Assembly: GCF_900112395.1 (NCBI RefSeq)
Contig: NZ_FOLN01000001.1
Coordinates: forward strand, 496,001-560,000
Origin: Algibacter lectus
GTDB lineage: Bacteria; Bacteroidota; Bacteroidia; Flavobacteriales; Flavobacteriaceae
Reading direction: 5' to 3'
DNA length: 64,000 nt
Notes under the pieces: model-generated
What the model was told of the DNA's origin: nothing
The model's input: only the letters and a program-made list of their open reading frames with translations
Databases searched by the model: none
Shown: one piece after another, positions 63,213 to 64,000 of the stretch
Layout of the letters: the number at the start of each line of letters is the position of its first letter
Position numbering within the stretch: the stretch's first letter is position 1
Program-made: the position numbers and the translations under genes

Positions 63213-64000
63213 TTAGTTAAAGTTTAATTCATGCACTTCAATGTTATCTAGAATAAATTCTTGATTTTTGCTTTCAATACTTAATTTAGTATATGGTGTG
63301 TTTGGAAAGAAAATTTCTGTCATTACGGTTTCACCATTATCATAAAATAACTCAATTGAAGTTTTATCTAATAAAATGGTTCCTGATAAATTATCATTAG
63401 TAGAAGTTCTTCCTGCCAAAGTAATTTTATTAGCGAATTTTTCAGAAAAGCTAGTATTTCCTGAATTTTTTCGATTTATAAAAAACTCTTTTTTAATGTT
63501 ATCATAACCAAATAACAATTCCTCTCCATTATGGTTAGAAAGTTTAAATGTGTATTTAGTTTCTTGTAAGTTTGAAATATTAAATTGAATTTCTGTTTTA
63601 GCCAAATCAATGGATTCAGCATCTATAATTTTTGTATCATCTTTAATGACAATATTTTCTTTTTTATATTTTCTGCCTCTATAGTTAGCTAGCTCTTTTA
63701 CAGGGTTTGATATTAATCTATAGCCATTTTCGTTTTTTTGAAGTTGTACTTCTCTAGCTATAGTCATAGCACTTCTCCAATTTTCGGTTGGTACTTTTTG
63801 AGCGTAATCCCAATTAGACATCCACCCTAGCATAAGTTTACCACCGTTTTTTCTTGTAGCATTAGACCATGTTACCCCTGCATAATTATCTCTACCAAAA
63901 TCTATCCAATAGTCATGTTTTTCATTTAGTGCTGTTTCAAATTGTTTGTCCATGGTAAATGTAGTTCCATCAAAATCTCCAATGAAATATTGGGTAGCAC
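63213..64000 (-). CDS. Glycoside hydrolase family 32 (fructan hydrolase), 5' part missing
   Basis: C-terminal 262 codons; the frame runs off the window edge, so an ATG at 63953 is internal. TQYFIGDFDG leads into DFGRDNYAGVTWSN and GWMSNWDYAQKVPTENWRSAMTIAREV, the end of the GH32 five-bladed propeller. The C-terminal beta-sandwich follows (LDKTSIELFYDNGETVMTEIFFP). The nucleophile Asp and the catalytic Glu lie in the missing part. It hydrolyses levan, inulin or sucrose-type linkages; first gene of the SusC/SusD operon within view. Confidence 0.9.
   Translation of the reverse strand, partial: ATQYFIGDFDGTTFTMDKQFETALNEKHDYWIDFGRDNYAGVTWSNATRKNGGKLMLGWMSNWDYAQKVPTENWRSAMTIAREVQLQKNENGYRLISNPVKELANYRGRKYKKENIVIKDDTKIIDAESIDLAKTEIQFNISNLQETKYTFKLSNHNGEELLFGYDNIKKEFFINRKNSGNTSFSEKFANKITLAGRTSTNDNLSGTILLDKTSIELFYDNGETVMTEIFFPNTPYTKLSIESKNQEFILDNIEVHELNFN

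Overview
The window looks like chromosome of a marine flavobacterium (Bacteroidota). The grounds are SusC/SusD pairs, C-terminal type IX secretion (T9SS) sorting domains, Tat-targeted Gfo/Idh/MocA oxidoreductases, low GC, a near absence of Shine-Dalgarno sites, and Cys-type sulfatases next to a rhamnose pathway. All functions are read from motifs and family resemblance; no database search was possible.

Region 1 (1-28.2 kb) is a carbohydrate-use locus. It opens with a GMC oxidoreductase and its small Tat subunit, an uncharacterised T9SS-exported protein, a two-domain DUF1080 lipoprotein, two exported Gfo/Idh/MocA oxidoreductases and a six-hairpin glycosidase-like lipoprotein. This set resembles pathways that oxidise a sugar at C3 and then cleave the 3-keto-glycoside. 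Next come two Cys-type sulfatases, a DUF5722 glycosidase-like protein and an isomerase/SMP-30 fusion. A full L-rhamnose operon follows: bifunctional rhamnulose-phosphate aldolase/dehydrogenase, RhaI isomerase, FGGY kinase, a second class II aldolase, an NCS1-like permease, lactaldehyde-type dehydrogenase and a GntR regulator. Desulfation outside the cytoplasm plus rhamnose breakdown inside suggests a sulfated rhamnose polysaccharide such as ulvan; the substrate is inferred.

Region 2 (about 28.4-57.6 kb) is mobile DNA. A 47-bp direct repeat with one mismatch (29744-29790 and 57487-57533) reads as the 3' half of a tRNA with anticodon CAT, starting at the anticodon loop. It bounds a 27.7-kb island with a tyrosine recombinase at its left end. 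Just inside both ends lie 12-bp-period direct repeats (GAACACGATTTA type), as expected of integrase arm sites. The island holds a type I restriction-modification operon (hsdM-hsdS-KAP NTPase-DUF262/HNH-hsdR). Upstream on the same strand is a five-gene run with a membrane PLD nuclease-like protein, a vWA-like lipoprotein, a secreted thermonuclease, a Cys-rich protein and a PH-domain protein. The island also carries a Tat-targeted aminotransferase with an AEC transporter, several T9SS/surface proteins and a decayed YoaP-like acetyltransferase gene.

Neither repeat has a 5' tRNA half, and a second integrase lies just left of the left repeat. The simplest reading is tandem insertion at one tRNA, with the intact tRNA left of the window. 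In that case the whole rhamnose/sulfatase locus would lie inside a second, adjoining integrative element.

Region 3 (58.2-64 kb) is the end of a fructan utilisation locus: GH32 (cut by the window edge), SusC and SusD on the minus strand.
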